Origin: Funiculus sociatus GB2-C1
GTDB lineage: Bacteria; Cyanobacteriota; Cyanobacteriia; Cyanobacteriales; FACHB-T130
NCBI RefSeq assembly: GCF_039962115.1
Contig: NZ_JAMPKJ010000007.1
Location: forward strand, 85,574-149,573
Direction: 5' to 3'
DNA: 64,000 bases
Of this stretch, positions 25,756-35,596 are shown piece by piece. Position numbers and translations under genes: made by a program. The stretch's first letter is position 1, and every line of letters starts with the position of its first letter. The notes under the pieces were generated by a model, which saw nothing but the letters and a program-made list of their open reading frames with translations, did not search any database and was not told where the DNA came from.

Positions 25756-28302
25756 TTATTCTTCTGGAACTTCTTCCTCATCACCAGTAGAGGGGGGAAC
25801 TAAAGCCGCCGCCGCGATCGCATCATCCTCATCAAGTCGTTGCACTCTCACCCCTGTTGCCATTCTTGATTGCAGGGAAATCGCATCTGTTGCTTGACGG
25901 ATGATAATGCCTCGGCTTGTCACCATCATTAGCTCATCACCTTCATTGATCGTTCGCAGAGCAGCTAGTTTATCGTTAGGCTTGCGGAACTTAGTAGCAA
26001 CTAATCCCATCCCAGCGCGATTTTGCAGCCGGAATTGACCAACTGGCACCCGTTTCCCATATCCGCCTGTTGTAATTACTAGCACCCACGGCCCGTTACC
26101 GTTGAGGATGGGAGCGTCTTCCGCTGGTTCCGCTTCTTCAATCTCCGCTATTTTGGCGACTACTTGACTTGGCAGTATATCCATGCCTATCAGTTCATCT
26201 CCAGTGCGGAGAGCCATTGCTCTGACTCCGCGAGTAGCGCGACCCAAGGGACGCAGTTGCTCGTGATTAGTGCGGAAGTGAATTGCCATGCCTTGGCGCG
26301 ATCCGATGATGATGCTATCATCCACTCTAGCGCGTCGCACCCACCGCAATTGATCTCCCTCTTCTAAGGAGATGGCGATTAAGCCATTGGAGCGGATGTT
26401 ACTGAAAGCAGCTAATTCTGTCTTTTTGATGTAGCCGCCTTTAGTTAGCATTACCAGGTATTCTTCCCGGCTAAATTCGCTCACCGACACGATTGAGGTA
26501 ATTTTTTCGTCGCGGGGGATGGGCAGCATTTGCACGATGGGGATACCCCGTGCTGTGCGAGAAGAAGCTGGGATTTGGTAAGCTTTGAGGCAGTAGACAA
26601 CCCCGCGATCGCTAAAGAATAAAACGCTATCGTGGTCACAGCAGGTGAGGAAATGTTCAACCCCATCATCCTCTTTCATGCCAGTACCTTTTTTACCTCT
26701 GGTGTTGCGGCTTTGCGCTTCAAAGGTGTTAACTGGCATCCGCTTGAGATAACCTTGTTCTGTTAGCAGAATCAAGGCTTTTTCGTTGGCGATTAAGTCG
26801 GTGTCGTCAATTTCACCTTCCGCGTGTTCGATGACGGTGCGGCGAGGTGTCGCGTGGACGGTTTTGATTTCCGTCACCTCGGTTTGGATGATTTCTAAGA
26901 TACGTTCGCGACGTGCCAAAATATCTTGCAAATCGGCAATCTGCGCTTGTAACTCATCGTGTTCTAAGCGAATTTTCTCAGCTTCCAGTGCAGTTAGTCG
27001 CCGCAACTGCATCTGTAAAATTGCATCCGCTTGCGCCTCAGAAAGCCCGTAGTTGTCAATCATCTGCGTCTTTGCCGTTGGTGTGTCGGCGGCGCGGCGG
27101 ATCAACTCAATCATCTCATCTAGGTGCAACAAGGCAATCAGTAACCCTTGCAGCAGATGATCTCTTTCTTCTGCTTTCCGCAGTTCGTAGCGGGTGCGGC
27201 GGGTGATGCACTCAATCCGGAAATCTAGGAAAACAGTGAGGAACTGTCTGATTGTGAGCGTTTGGGGTTCCCCATTCACCAGCGCCAGCATATTCGCCCC
27301 AAAGTTGGCTTGCAGGGGCGTTTGCTTGTACAAGTTATTGAGGACAACGCGGGGATAAGCGTCTCGCTTGAGTTCGATCACGATTCTCATCCCATCGCGA
27401 TCGCTTTCATCCCGAATATCTGCAATTCCTTCCAGCTTCTTATCATTCACCATGTCGGCGATTTTCTCAATCAACGCTGCCTTATTCGTTTGGTAAGGCA
27501 ACTGAGTGATAATAATCGCTTCCCGATCCGGTCGTCCCCGATGTTCAATGGTGTCTATTTCAGCGACACCCCGCATCGTAATCGATCCGCGCCCAGTTGT
27601 ATAAGCTTCCTTAATCCCAGATACTCCCAGAATCTGCGCTCCTGTGGGAAAATCTGGCCCCGGAATATACTGCATCAACTGGAGGTCGGTAATTTCTGGA
27701 TTCTGGATTAGCGCCATTAACCCATCAATCAACTCTCCCAGATTGTGCGGTGGAATGTTCGTTGCCATCCCCACCGCAATACCACTGGAACCATTGAGCA
27801 ACATTTGGGGAATGCGCGACGGTAATACCAGCGGTTCTTGCTGGGAACCATCGAAGTTATCCCCAAAATCTACAGTTTCCGACTCAATATCCTGTAAAAG
27901 GGCGGCACCTGTGAGGGATCTTAGGCGGCATTCAGTGTATCGCATTGCCGCGGGCGGATCGTTGTCAACTGAACCAAAGTTGCCGTGTCCGTTAATCAGG
28001 GGGTCGCGCATGGAGAAATCCTGCGCCATCCGTACCAAAGCATCGTATACCGCAGTATCACCGTGGGGGTGGTATTTACCCAGCACTTCTCCCACCACCC
28101 TTGCACACTTGCGGAAAGGACGATCGTGGGTAAGCCCCAGTTCGTGCATTGCGTAGAGAATGCGACGATGTACGGGTTTCAGACCATCCCTGGCATCTGG
28201 CAGCGCCCTACCGACAATTACGCTCATTGCGTATTCCAGGTAAGACCGGGACATCTCATTCCCTAAATCCGTTGGGATAATCCGCTCCTGGGAAGTGGTC
28301 AT
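25756..28302 (-). CDS. gyrA: DNA gyrase subunit A
   Basis: 848 residues from [14 protein letters not shown] at 28302; the frame extends upstream to 28350 but those 16 residues are not family-like. The catalytic Tyr is Tyr122 ([10 protein letters not shown]), as in E. coli numbering, and the quinolone region [10 protein letters not shown] has Thr where E. coli has Ser83. The breakage-reunion domain is followed by a C-terminal beta-pinwheel (about 500-830). The GyrA box is degenerate ([11 protein letters not shown]) rather than canonical. It makes the type II topoisomerase with GyrB, encoded elsewhere. ParC is the alternative, but motifs and cyanobacterial usage favour GyrA. A TATAAT-like -10 occurs about 90 bases upstream. 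Confidence 0.93.
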   Translation of the reverse strand: MTTSQERIIPTDLGNEMSRSYLEYAMSVIVGRALPDARDGLKPVHRRILYAMHELGLTHDRPFRKCARVVGEVLGKYHPHGDTAVYDALVRMAQDFSMRDPLINGHGNFGSVDNDPPAAMRYTECRLRSLTGAALLQDIESETVDFGDNFDGSQQEPLVLPSRIPQMLLNGSSGIAVGMATNIPPHNLGELIDGLMALIQNPEITDLQLMQYIPGPDFPTGAQILGVSGIKEAYTTGRGSITMRGVAEIDTIEHRGRPDREAIIITQLPYQTNKAALIEKIADMVNDKKLEGIADIRDESDRDGMRIVIELKRDAYPRVVLNNLYKQTPLQANFGANMLALVNGEPQTLTIRQFLTVFLDFRIECITRRTRYELRKAEERDHLLQGLLIALLHLDEMIELIRRAADTPTAKTQMIDNYGLSEAQADAILQMQLRRLTALEAEKIRLEHDELQAQIADLQDILARRERILEIIQTEVTEIKTVHATPRRTVIEHAEGEIDDTDLIANEKALILLTEQGYLKRMPVNTFEAQSRNTRGKKGTGMKEDDGVEHFLTCCDHDSVLFFSDRGVVYCLKAYQIPASSRTARGIPIVQMLPIPRDEKITSIVSVSEFSREEYLVMLTKGGYIKKTELAAFSNIRSNGLIAISLEEGDQLRWVRRARVDDSIIIGSRQGMAIHFRTNHEQLRPLGRATRGVRAMALRTGDELIGMDILPSQVVAKIAEIEEAEPAEDAPILNGNGPWVLVITTGGYGKRVPVGQFRLQNRAGMGLVATKFRKPNDKLAALRTINEGDELMMVTSRGIIIRQATDAISLQSRMATGVRVQRLDEDDAIAAAALVPPSTGDEEEVPEE

Positions 28303-28634
28303 ACTATGAAAAAGCTCCAAAAATGTAGAAGAATGGCAGATAATACGCAAAAAATTGCGATTATTTCAGCCTTAATTCTAAAGAATGACAAATTATATGA
28401 AAATTTTATCACATTTTGGCTTTTATTGGGCGTTAGTCATTGACAATTGGTGTGTCGAAAAACTCCTCCCCAACCCTCCCCGAAACAGGAACCGAACAGG
28501 ATTATCTTACGTCCGCTGTGCGTGCGGGGAATGAGGGTTTTTATTGATTGGTCGCTATGGCGAGAAAAGTGATCAGCCTAATGCGCGATCTCATACTGAC
28601 AAAGCAATAGCTGCTGATGAATATTGACCAATGA
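28303..28634. other. Intergenic region upstream of gyrA
   Basis: 332 bases. On the reverse strand a TATAAT hexamer (28392-28397) is a candidate -10 for gyrA, without a good -35. The remaining DNA between gyrA and the ClC remnant is C-rich repeat-like sequence with no gene. Confidence 0.35.
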
Positions 28635-29192
28635 CTATTCTGCGATCGCTTCTTGTTGAGTCTTGAGTTGAGAAGCAATCAAAGGTGCTTTGGGTGCGAG
28701 AAAGAAGCCAATCAAACTAGCGAACAAGATTGGCGTTAAAGGGCTGATATTGGCAAGTTTCGTCAGCAATAAAGTGGTACTTATCGGTGTTCGCGTCACT
28801 GCTGCGTTTAACGCTGCCATTGTGCAAATCATGGCTAGAGAAGGATTGAGTGCGGGAATTAAAATTGCGATCGCTTTCCCCAAACACGCACCTGTAAAAA
28901 ACAGAGGGATGATAAACCCACCCCGCCAACCTCCAGTGACAGTAACGCCGATCGCAGCCATCTTTGCCAAAGTTAGAGTAAAGAGGAAAACAGCAGAAAA
29001 GTTACCCACCAAGACGGTATCTAACTCTTCGTGTCCAAAATAACGAGTTAGGGGGAAAGATACCGCTAAGATGCCCAATCCCAGACCTGCGAGTGTGGTG
29101 CGGAGATAAATCGGGCCAGCGATGCGGGCAAAGATGCGATCGCAGCCGCGAAAAATTGCCATAAACACCCATGCAGCGATCGCCCCAATCAT
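28635..29192 (-). pseudogene. N-terminally truncated ClC chloride channel/antiporter
   Basis: 185 residues corresponding to the C-terminal half of a ClC protein: MAAIGVTVTGGWRGGFIIPLFFTGACLG contains the conserved GxFxP-type selectivity region (GGFIIP), then TMAALNAAVTRTPISTTLLL. Full ClC proteins are above 400 residues with duplicated halves. The same frame reads stop TAG at 29208-29210, six codons before the first ATG, with no homologous sequence beyond it, so the first half is deleted. A lone half cannot form the pore; it is treated as a decayed gene. Confidence 0.8.
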
Positions 29193-29405
29193 CCCGTACA
29201 GGATAGCCTAGGCAAAATCATCAATGTTGTTTAGAGTGTACCGAGGAAAATGCCAAGTCGCTGCAATACCCAAGCGTGTAATCCCTGGATTTATTGAATC
29301 TAAGGATATCAAAGATTTCAATTTAAGCCTCAAGGTAGTGGGTGCCTTACCAGAGGCAAGCTTAAGCTGAAACAGAGAAATGCAAATAGAAGCCTGAAAT
29401 TAGCT

Positions 29406-29645
29406 ATGAGCGCACAAGAAGAAAACATGAACGAACAAGACAAAGAATTAGAGCCAGAAGTCAAAGAAGCGATCGCTAAAATTAAACAGCCTCCATCAAT
29501 CAACGAAACTCTGATGGAAGAAGATCCACAATACCTGATCAATAACCCGGCTGTGGCACCGCAAATGCAATCGCTTAACGACCCAGGCGGAACAGATATG
29601 ATAGACAATATTTATAAACAAGATTTATCGGAGGAAGACAAATAA
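29406..29645 (+). CDS. Small acidic hypothetical protein
   Basis: 79 residues, strongly acidic with Glu/Asp/Gln/Asn, no membrane segment and no recognisable domain. Start could be the second Met (MNEQDKELE) eight codons later. It ends 53 bases before the deacetylase-like gene in the same orientation and may be transcribed with it. Composition suggests a disordered protein. Function unknown. Confidence 0.6.
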   Translation: MSAQEENMNEQDKELEPEVKEAIAKIKQPPSINETLMEEDPQYLINNPAVAPQMQSLNDPGGTDMIDNIYKQDLSEEDK

Positions 29646-29698
29646 TTAGGATAGATACAATGCCAAAAAGCATCAATGCTGCCTAATTTTCTCCGACT

Positions 29699-30616
29699 AT
29701 GCTGCCAGTAATCTACTCGGATGACTTTCTCAATCACAACACTGGACGATTTCACCCCGAAAGACCAGCACGCCTAACAGCAATTGTACAAGCAATAAAT
29801 GCTGCTCCTTGGGCATCTCAAATTGATTGGCAGCTGCCGACACCAGTGAAAGATAGGGCGATCGCGCCTATATTACAACAAGTTCACACTCAAGATCACA
29901 TCGAGAGAGTCCAGCGTATCGCCGAAAACGGCGGCGGACACTTGGACGGCGATACCCTGGTTTCCCCCCAGAGTTACGATGTCGCCTTATTAGCCGTGAG
30001 TGCGTGGCTGGATGGAGTGGATAGGGTACTCGAAACCGGAAACCCAGCCTTTGTGCTAGCGCGTCCCCCTGGACATCATGCCGAGAGAATCGCCGGGATG
30101 GGGTTTTGCTTGTTCTCGAATGCCGCGATCGCAGCTTACCACGCCCTTGAACAACCAGGAATCAACCGCGTTGCCATCCTCGACTGGGACGTTCATCACG
30201 GCAACGGTACGCAAGATATTGTCGAAACCCATCCCAAAATTGCCTACTGTTCCCTGCATCAATATCCTTGCTATCCCGGCACTGGAAAAGCCTCTGAACG
30301 AGGAAACTACAACAACGTACTAAATTTACCATTACCTCCCGGCAGCGCGATCGCTGATTATAAACCGCGTTTTGAACAAAAAATCCTGCCTTTTTTAACC
30401 GACTTTCAGCCAGATTTGTTGATTGTCAGTGCAGGCTACGACGCAAATGCAGACGATCCGTTAGCCAGCATTAACTTGAAACCGCAAGATTTTGGCGTAT
30501 TCACAGATTATTGTCTGCAAGTAACTCGTCGCATCCTTTTTGGTCTTGAAGGCGGTTATGATCTCTCGGCACTATCTGAGTCTGTCCTAGCGACTATCGA
30601 AAGGTGCTTGGTATAG
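29699..30616 (+). CDS. Histone-deacetylase-superfamily hydrolase
   Basis: 305 residues spanning a complete arginase/deacetylase fold. Zn2+ and catalytic motifs are present: RPPGHHA (His pair), DWDVHHGNGT (Asp, His ligands), SAGYDAN (Asp ligand) and EGGYD. Bacterial relatives deacetylate acetylpolyamines or acetyl-lysine, so the substrate is likely an N-acetyl amine. It is followed by a strong terminator at 30677. Confidence 0.93.
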   Translation: MLPVIYSDDFLNHNTGRFHPERPARLTAIVQAINAAPWASQIDWQLPTPVKDRAIAPILQQVHTQDHIERVQRIAENGGGHLDGDTLVSPQSYDVALLAVSAWLDGVDRVLETGNPAFVLARPPGHHAERIAGMGFCLFSNAAIAAYHALEQPGINRVAILDWDVHHGNGTQDIVETHPKIAYCSLHQYPCYPGTGKASERGNYNNVLNLPLPPGSAIADYKPRFEQKILPFLTDFQPDLLIVSAGYDANADDPLASINLKPQDFGVFTDYCLQVTRRILFGLEGGYDLSALSESVLATIERCLV

Positions 30617-30676
30617 AAGGAAAAGGAAAACATTCTCCTTCCTCTGGTTCCCAGTCTCAGCCTTTACCTTTGCTCT

Positions 30677-30713
30677 CGTTCCTGGGCTGTGTGGCCTGGG
30701 AACGCTTTTTTTT
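30677..30713 (+). terminator. Rho-independent terminator made from a CGTTCCCAGGC-type repeat
   Basis: An 11-base arm (CGTTCCTGGGC, 30677-30687) pairs with GCCTGGGAACG (30694-30704), with two G-T wobbles, and is followed by CTTTTTTTT. It ends the deacetylase-like gene. The same palindromic repeat recurs at 35625 and 57788. Confidence 0.75.
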
Positions 30714-30993
30714 GAGACGAAAGTTAGTAACGAGATGGTATAAAAGTGCAAAGCCTCTCTTCGATGCTGCTTTAGGAAAGCACTCCCTTGGTAGTTCACC
30801 TCAGTGTTTTTACGTAGTTTATAGCTAGCTTATATTACCTTTACTTCTCAGGCAGTCAAGTCTTAGCCGTATAATTACGGGGAAATTTTTTGGCTTGAAG
30901 CAGAATCTAGTGATCTTTCTGAGGAAATTCATAGCCAAGGTGTGGAGTAATAAGGGAAGATAAACAACAGCCCAAAGCTGAAAAGACGAACCA

Positions 30994-31158
30994 ATGACTA
31001 CCTACATTACCTTTGAAACCGCACTTCGGATTATTGAAAACGCCTATCTAGTTTCAGCAGGATTGCTGCTGGCGGGTTCATACATCGGTTTGACAGCCAT
31101 CGAAAAGATGGAAAAATCTGACGACAATTTCCCAACACGGCAATTCGGTTCTCGCTAG
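30994..31158 (+). CDS. Possible 54-residue single-pass membrane protein
   Basis: A small frame with a clear hydrophobic helix (about 17-35, YLVSAGLLLAGSYIGLTAI) between polar ends. No strong ribosome site is evident. It lies in a ~1.1-kb otherwise non-coding interval and is followed by a structured-looking stretch and a terminator, so one transcript containing both is plausible. No family recognised. Confidence 0.45.
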   Translation: MTTYITFETALRIIENAYLVSAGLLLAGSYIGLTAIEKMEKSDDNFPTRQFGSR

Positions 31159-31437
31159 ACAGTTCTCACCGTATTTGACAGTTGAGTTGTACGCACTCAA
31201 CACTCGCGTCGCACTCAACGGTTACAGATTTTCGGAATCGTCAGCATTGACCGTGTAGAACACGCTAATACCCACTTCGGGTAAGAAGACTGCGATGAGT
31301 TTGTTCCATTGTCCCGATTTTACAAGTGATGTTGATTAAAAACTCAGATTAGACTTACTCCACAGTACCTGGGACTCAACATTGATAAGTATTCACCAGT
31401 AGAGACAACAACTACCCCTAACCAGGGGTTTTTTTTT
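31159..31437 (+). other. Non-coding stretch ending in an intrinsic terminator; candidate RNA or 3' UTR
   Basis: No open frame of note. It contains a small hairpin TACCC-ACTTC-GGGTA (about 31269-31281) and ends with a hairpin ACCCC-TAACCA-GGGGT followed by nine T (31414-31437). The terminator is 256 bases after the small membrane frame, so it is either a long 3' UTR or a separate small RNA. No match to a known RNA family was recognised. Confidence 0.35.
31414..31437 (+). terminator. Rho-independent terminator (ACCCC/GGGGT stem, T9)
   Basis: Five-pair GC-rich stem with a six-base loop followed by an uninterrupted T run on the plus strand, the classic intrinsic terminator form. Confidence 0.8.
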
Positions 31438-31440
31438 AAC

Positions 31441-31500
31441 TAAGGGGGTTGGGGGCTGGGGACTGGGGGCTGGGGACTGGGGATTAGGGACTAGGAACTA
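31441..31500. repeat. GGGGACT-type heptanucleotide tandem array
   Basis: Successive units GGGGCTG, GGGACTG, GGGACTA and variants make an imperfect heptad array. The same heptad class is present in coding DNA of two kinases (41627-41654 and 59698-59724). Confidence 0.8.
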
Positions 31501-31754
31501 TGAACTAGGTAAGACTTTTTCCCAATTCCCAATTCCCTTCTCGCTCAGGAAGCTTTGACATTTATGCCAATCTATGCACTAAGCGATCGCTTCTGCCGTC
31601 AAAGGCTACTGTTTGCTTTTTTAGGTCGAATTATAAACAGGGTTCATATAATTATAGAAAAAAAACTTTTCTTTACATCCATCTAACGGAATATTTACGT
31701 CTTTCTTTGGGTATACTTGGCAGAACTGCGAAAACAATCAGGAAGAAAACTCAA

Positions 31755-32138
31755 ATGGCAGAAATGAACTGTTTAGAGTTGGAACAAGAAATTGGCAAGA
31801 TGGCTGCGGCAATGATGACCCGTAACAGCCAGATAGGGGAAGACCTAATCGCCAATCTCAAAACTCAGATGACGCTTGAAGATGTAGCTGGTGTGATGCT
31901 GGTGAGTATTGAGCGTTTGATGTGGTTTGACACCGAATCAGTTATCTGGACTATAAAACATCTGATTCCTAGCGATGTTATGCAACAAATCCGCAGAATT
32001 ACTTCAGTCGCTGTCTGCAAGCAGTTGATTGGCAAAGGATTCACGCCAGGAAAAGATTTTAGTGTCAGTGCTACAGGCAAACTGCTCCTCAACCAGAACG
32101 CTAAAACAGCAATATTACCTCTGGCGACAATAGAGTAA
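31755..32138 (+). CDS. Hypothetical protein, cyanobacterial type
   Basis: 127 residues from the ATG at 31755, chosen because AGGAAG lies at the right distance and the upstream 16 codons of the longer frame (from 31707) are Lys/Arg-rich and unsupported. Mostly helical, with VAGVMLVSIERLMWFD and IRRITSVAVCKQLIGKGFTPG. No transmembrane helix or known domain. Orientation and gap (280 bases) make a shared operon with the next gene uncertain. Function unknown. Confidence 0.65.
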   Translation: MAEMNCLELEQEIGKMAAAMMTRNSQIGEDLIANLKTQMTLEDVAGVMLVSIERLMWFDTESVIWTIKHLIPSDVMQQIRRITSVAVCKQLIGKGFTPGKDFSVSATGKLLLNQNAKTAILPLATIE

Positions 32139-32418
32139 TTTCAGGCGCTCTTGGATGCCGCCAGACGAACTTAATCAGAGAGAGAACACAGGCATAGTTT
32201 TTCGCGCGTCCTCGGCATCATGTAGAGACGAGTACAGGTTGGGCGGCATAATTCCCTTGCTAACTGCATTTCTTGCACAAATAGTCTGTTTGTAACAAAA
32301 ATGTTGTGAGGAGGATCACTTAAAGAAAAGATAGGTATCACACCCCTCACACGGTTTTAATCACTTCCGTATATAAAGAAATGTATAAAACTAAAAATAG
32401 AAGATTCTGTGACCTACG
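32139..32418. other. Intergenic region before the next hypothetical gene
   Basis: 280 bases with no gene. It contains GTTGTGAGGAGGATCACTT and AT-rich DNA just upstream of the gene at 32419 that may carry its promoter; nothing specific was recognised. Confidence 0.3.
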
Positions 32419-32922
32419 ATGCCAGACAAAGCTCTCGTCCCCATCGCGATCGCTCAACCCACAGAAATCTTAAATCAGTTGAAGAGTGGGCAACTGCTTA
32501 AGGTCAACGGTTTTCCTGGTAGTGCTTTAATCATCTGCCATCGGCATCATGCGGAAATGGCAGGCCCAGGCGCAGCTGTTGGCAGTTTGTTTGATATCAA
32601 TTGCCGTCGGGTAATCCCCATCGGCAATCCGTCTGTGGTTTACCCAGAGTCTCTTGCAGAACGTCAAAAAGCTTATGTCATCCGGCAGCAATGGATTCGC
32701 TTGAATCAAAAAGCGATGGAGCATTGCGTACCGTTGCACCGTGCCGTGGCGATTTTAAGGCTATTTGAGAGATACTTTGGACCCGAAGCAACTATCCAAA
32801 TGCCGGATGAAATTTTGGCTCAGTTGGTAGGAGTTTTCCCAAAAACAATCCAGATGGCGCGTCTGGCTACTCAGAATCGATGCGAGAGTAGAAAGCAGGA
32901 TTCTAGGCTAGTGAAAGTTTGA
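32419..32922 (+). CDS. Conserved-looking hypothetical protein, 167 aa
   Basis: Starts MPDKALVPIAIAQPTEILNQ. The middle contains AGPGAAVGSLFDINCRRVIPIGNPSVVYPE and the second half is helical (LHRAVAILRLFERYFGPEATIQMPDEILAQLVGVF), resembling a small helix-turn-helix-like bundle, though I cannot place it in a named family. No signal peptide or membrane segment. It ends before heptad-like repeats and the convergent petL. Function unknown. Confidence 0.75.
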   Translation: MPDKALVPIAIAQPTEILNQLKSGQLLKVNGFPGSALIICHRHHAEMAGPGAAVGSLFDINCRRVIPIGNPSVVYPESLAERQKAYVIRQQWIRLNQKAMEHCVPLHRAVAILRLFERYFGPEATIQMPDEILAQLVGVFPKTIQMARLATQNRCESRKQDSRLVKV

Positions 32923-32989
32923 GGAAAATTGGGAATTGGGGATAGGGGATTGGGAATTGGAAAGAATCTTACCCAGTCCCCAGCCCTAG

Positions 32990-33091
32990 TTAAATCAGCT
33001 TGATGGCGCGAAGACCGAAAAATAGCGCTAAAGCTGCACCAAAGGCAGCACCCAAAATCAAAATGTAAGCGATCGCAGCAGAGATATCCAT
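32990..33091 (-). CDS. petL: Cytochrome b6f complex subunit PetL-like peptide
   Basis: 33 residues: MDISAAIAYILILG, a single hydrophobic helix, and a terminus FFGLRAIKLI. The size, one-helix architecture and the basic C-terminus ending (R/K)xIKLI match PetL of the cytochrome b6f complex, a small peripheral subunit stabilising the dimer. It is far below the length usually listed as an open frame. It sits between a hypothetical gene and aroB and faces left. PetL sequences are poorly conserved, so an unrelated short membrane peptide remains possible. Confidence 0.7.
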   Translation of the reverse strand: MDISAAIAYILILGAAFGAALALFFGLRAIKLI

Positions 33092-33186
33092 TTTTCGCGT
33101 TAACCTAATATCGACTATGAACTATTGAATCATCAACTGGAGTAGAATACAGCCGACAAGCGATCGCTCTTTGATGGGGAAGACTT

Positions 33187-34284
33187 ATGGAATCGGTTAT
33201 TGGGGTTAATTTACCACAGGAATCTTACGAGATTGCGATCGCATCTGGCAATCTGGCAAAACTCGGCGACAGAATGATCTCGCTAAACCTGGGTAAGAAA
33301 GTATTAGTCGTTTCTAACCCGGTAATTTTTCAATATTACGGGGAAGTGGCGATCGCATCCCTCAAAGAAGCTGGTTTTGAAGTCGCACAAATTACTCTCC
33401 CAGCTGGGGAAAGCTACAAAACTCTCGACTCACTACAAAAAATCTACGACGCTGCCTTAGAAAATCGTTTAGAACGTTCCTCAACTATGGTAGCTTTGGG
33501 CGGCGGCGTAATTGGCGATATGACTGGCTTTGCCTCTGCCACTTGGTTGCGCGGGATTAACTTTGTGCAAGTACCGACAACGCTGTTGGCGATGGTTGAT
33601 GCGTCAATTGGGGGGAAAACGGGAGTTAATCATCCCCAAGGGAAGAATTTAATTGGTGCTTTCCATCAACCGCGAGAAGTTTTAATCGATCCAGAAGTGC
33701 TGAAAACCTTGCCAGTGCGCGAGTTTCGGGCTGGAATCGCAGAAGTGATTAAGTACGGGATTATCTGGGATGCAGAATTATTTTCTCAGATGGAGCGATC
33801 GCAATATCTCGACTGTCTGGACAATCTAGACCCAGGTTTATTACAAGAAATCCTGACTCGCTCTTGCCAAGCCAAAGCTGATGTAGTAAGCAAAGATGAA
33901 AAAGAAGCTGGACTCAGAGCAATTCTCAACTACGGTCACACCATCGGTCATGCAGTCGAAAGCTTAACCGAATACCGCGTAGTTAATCACGGTGAAGCTG
34001 TAGCTATTGGCATGGTAGCAGCGGGTGAAATTGCCGTAACCCTACAGATGTGGGATAAGTTAGCCTCAGAGCGTCAAAACGCCTTAATCCAAAAAGCCGG
34101 ATTACCTACTGCGTTACCACCAGGACTAGATATTGAAGCAATTGTAGACGCTCTCTCGACCGATAAAAAAGTTAAAGCCGGAAAAGTGCGCTTTGTCCTC
34201 CCGACGCAAATTGGAGCAGCAATTGTAACCGACCAAGTGCCACGGGATGTGATAAAACAAGTGCTGCAACAAATGAGTAGCTAA
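33187..34284 (+). CDS. aroB: 3-Dehydroquinate synthase
   Basis: 365 residues. Typical AroB features: the NAD-binding [15 protein letters not shown], the [21 protein letters not shown] segment (key residues around positions 132-155), and zinc/active-site region [11 protein letters not shown] with HGEAVAIGM. It converts DAHP to 3-dehydroquinate, second step of the shikimate pathway. Length and motifs are complete. Followed after 28 bases by the glycosyltransferase, perhaps co-transcribed. Confidence 0.95.
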   Translation: MESVIGVNLPQESYEIAIASGNLAKLGDRMISLNLGKKVLVVSNPVIFQYYGEVAIASLKEAGFEVAQITLPAGESYKTLDSLQKIYDAALENRLERSSTMVALGGGVIGDMTGFASATWLRGINFVQVPTTLLAMVDASIGGKTGVNHPQGKNLIGAFHQPREVLIDPEVLKTLPVREFRAGIAEVIKYGIIWDAELFSQMERSQYLDCLDNLDPGLLQEILTRSCQAKADVVSKDEKEAGLRAILNYGHTIGHAVESLTEYRVVNHGEAVAIGMVAAGEIAVTLQMWDKLASERQNALIQKAGLPTALPPGLDIEAIVDALSTDKKVKAGKVRFVLPTQIGAAIVTDQVPRDVIKQVLQQMSS

Positions 34285-34312
34285 TACAAATTACCAATTA
34301 CCACTATTTGAT

Positions 34313-35596
34313 ATGACTCACTATGGCATCATCTGTCCTACAGCAACAGGACACCTCAACCCAATGACCACTTTAGGACGCGAACTGCTTTCTCGCGGTC
34401 ATCGCGTCACTGTCTTCGGGATTGAGGATGCCCAACCCAAGGCACTTGCAGCCGGATTGGACTTTTGGGCAATTGGAGAATCCGAGTTCCCACACGGGAT
34501 AACTAAGCAATCTTTGGGAGAACTGGGGAAACTAAGCGGACTCGCTGCCTTGCGCTATACCATCAGTCTGATCCAACAGAGTGCTGCTATGCTGCTTCAG
34601 GAGGCTCCGGCAGCCCTCAAAGTAGCAGGCGTAGAAGCATTGTTAGTAGACCAAATTTCATATGGGGGAGGGACGGTAGCAGAATTCCTAGAGATTCCTT
34701 TCATTACTGTGTGCAGCGCCATGATGGTTAATCAAGAAGACGGCGTTCCCCCATTTTCTTCACCTTGGAGTTATAACACTGCATTGTGGGCGCGTCTGCG
34801 GAACAAAGCAGCTTACAATCTATTCAATCGCATCACTAAGCCAGTCCGAGACGTGATAAGCGAGTATCGCCAAAGGTGGAATTTACCCCTCTACTTTCAC
34901 TCGAACGATCAATACTCGCAACTAGCGCAATTGAGTCAACAGCCAGCTGAGTTTGAATTCCCAAGGCAGAATTTACCTAAAGTCTTTCATTTTACTGGCC
35001 CATATCACAATCCAGCCAGCCGAGAACCTGTATCTTTTCCCTTTGAAAAGTTAACGGGAAAACCCTTCATTTACGCCTCTATGGGAACTGTACAAAATCG
35101 CCTGCTGGATATTTTCCGCGATCTTGCCGCAGCTTGTGAAGGATTGGATGCTCAGTTAGTGCTTTCTTTGGGTGGTTCAACTAGCCCAGAATCGCTCCCA
35201 GGACTGCCTGGTTCACCCTTGGTTGTAGAATATGCACCCCAACTAGAATTACTACAAAACGCCGCCCTGACGATTACCCATGCAGGCATGAATACTACTT
35301 TGGAATCTTTGAGTAATGGGGTGCCAATGGTAGCGATTCCAATTGCCAACGATCAGCCGGGAGTAGCAGCGCGTATAGCTTGGACGGGTTGTGGCGAAGT
35401 TGTGCAGTTGTCTCGGTTGAGCGTTCCCAAGTTACGAGCAGCTATACAACGGGTGCTGACTCAAGATTCTTACAAGCAGAATGCTACCAGGTTACAAGCA
35501 GCGATTCACCGTGCTGGAGGAGTTCGTCGAGCTGCCGATATTATTGAACAGGCTATATCTACAGGAAAGCCTGTTCTTCGTGATGCTAACGGTTGA
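34313..35596 (+). CDS. UDP-glycosyltransferase-like (GT1) enzyme
   Basis: 427 residues with GT-B fold: N-terminal GIICPTATGHLNPMTTLGREL (acceptor side) and C-terminal donor region YASMGTVQN, VEYAPQLELLQ, THAGMNTTLESLSNGVPMVAIP, then DQPGVAARI. These match macrolide/zeaxanthin-type glycosyltransferases (MGT/CrtX-like). It probably transfers a sugar to a lipophilic acceptor such as a carotenoid, but no carotenoid genes are adjacent, so the acceptor is unknown. Confidence 0.88.
   Translation: MTHYGIICPTATGHLNPMTTLGRELLSRGHRVTVFGIEDAQPKALAAGLDFWAIGESEFPHGITKQSLGELGKLSGLAALRYTISLIQQSAAMLLQEAPAALKVAGVEALLVDQISYGGGTVAEFLEIPFITVCSAMMVNQEDGVPPFSSPWSYNTALWARLRNKAAYNLFNRITKPVRDVISEYRQRWNLPLYFHSNDQYSQLAQLSQQPAEFEFPRQNLPKVFHFTGPYHNPASREPVSFPFEKLTGKPFIYASMGTVQNRLLDIFRDLAAACEGLDAQLVLSLGGSTSPESLPGLPGSPLVVEYAPQLELLQNAALTITHAGMNTTLESLSNGVPMVAIPIANDQPGVAARIAWTGCGEVVQLSRLSVPKLRAAIQRVLTQDSYKQNATRLQAAIHRAGGVRRAADIIEQAISTGKPVLRDANG

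Noticed and set aside
26164..28266. Several plus-strand frames opposite gyrA
   Set aside because: Antisense shadows of a strongly conserved gene.
30604..30828. Plus-strand frame overlapping the terminator after the deacetylase gene
   Set aside because: It reads through the terminator repeat and has no protein-like composition.
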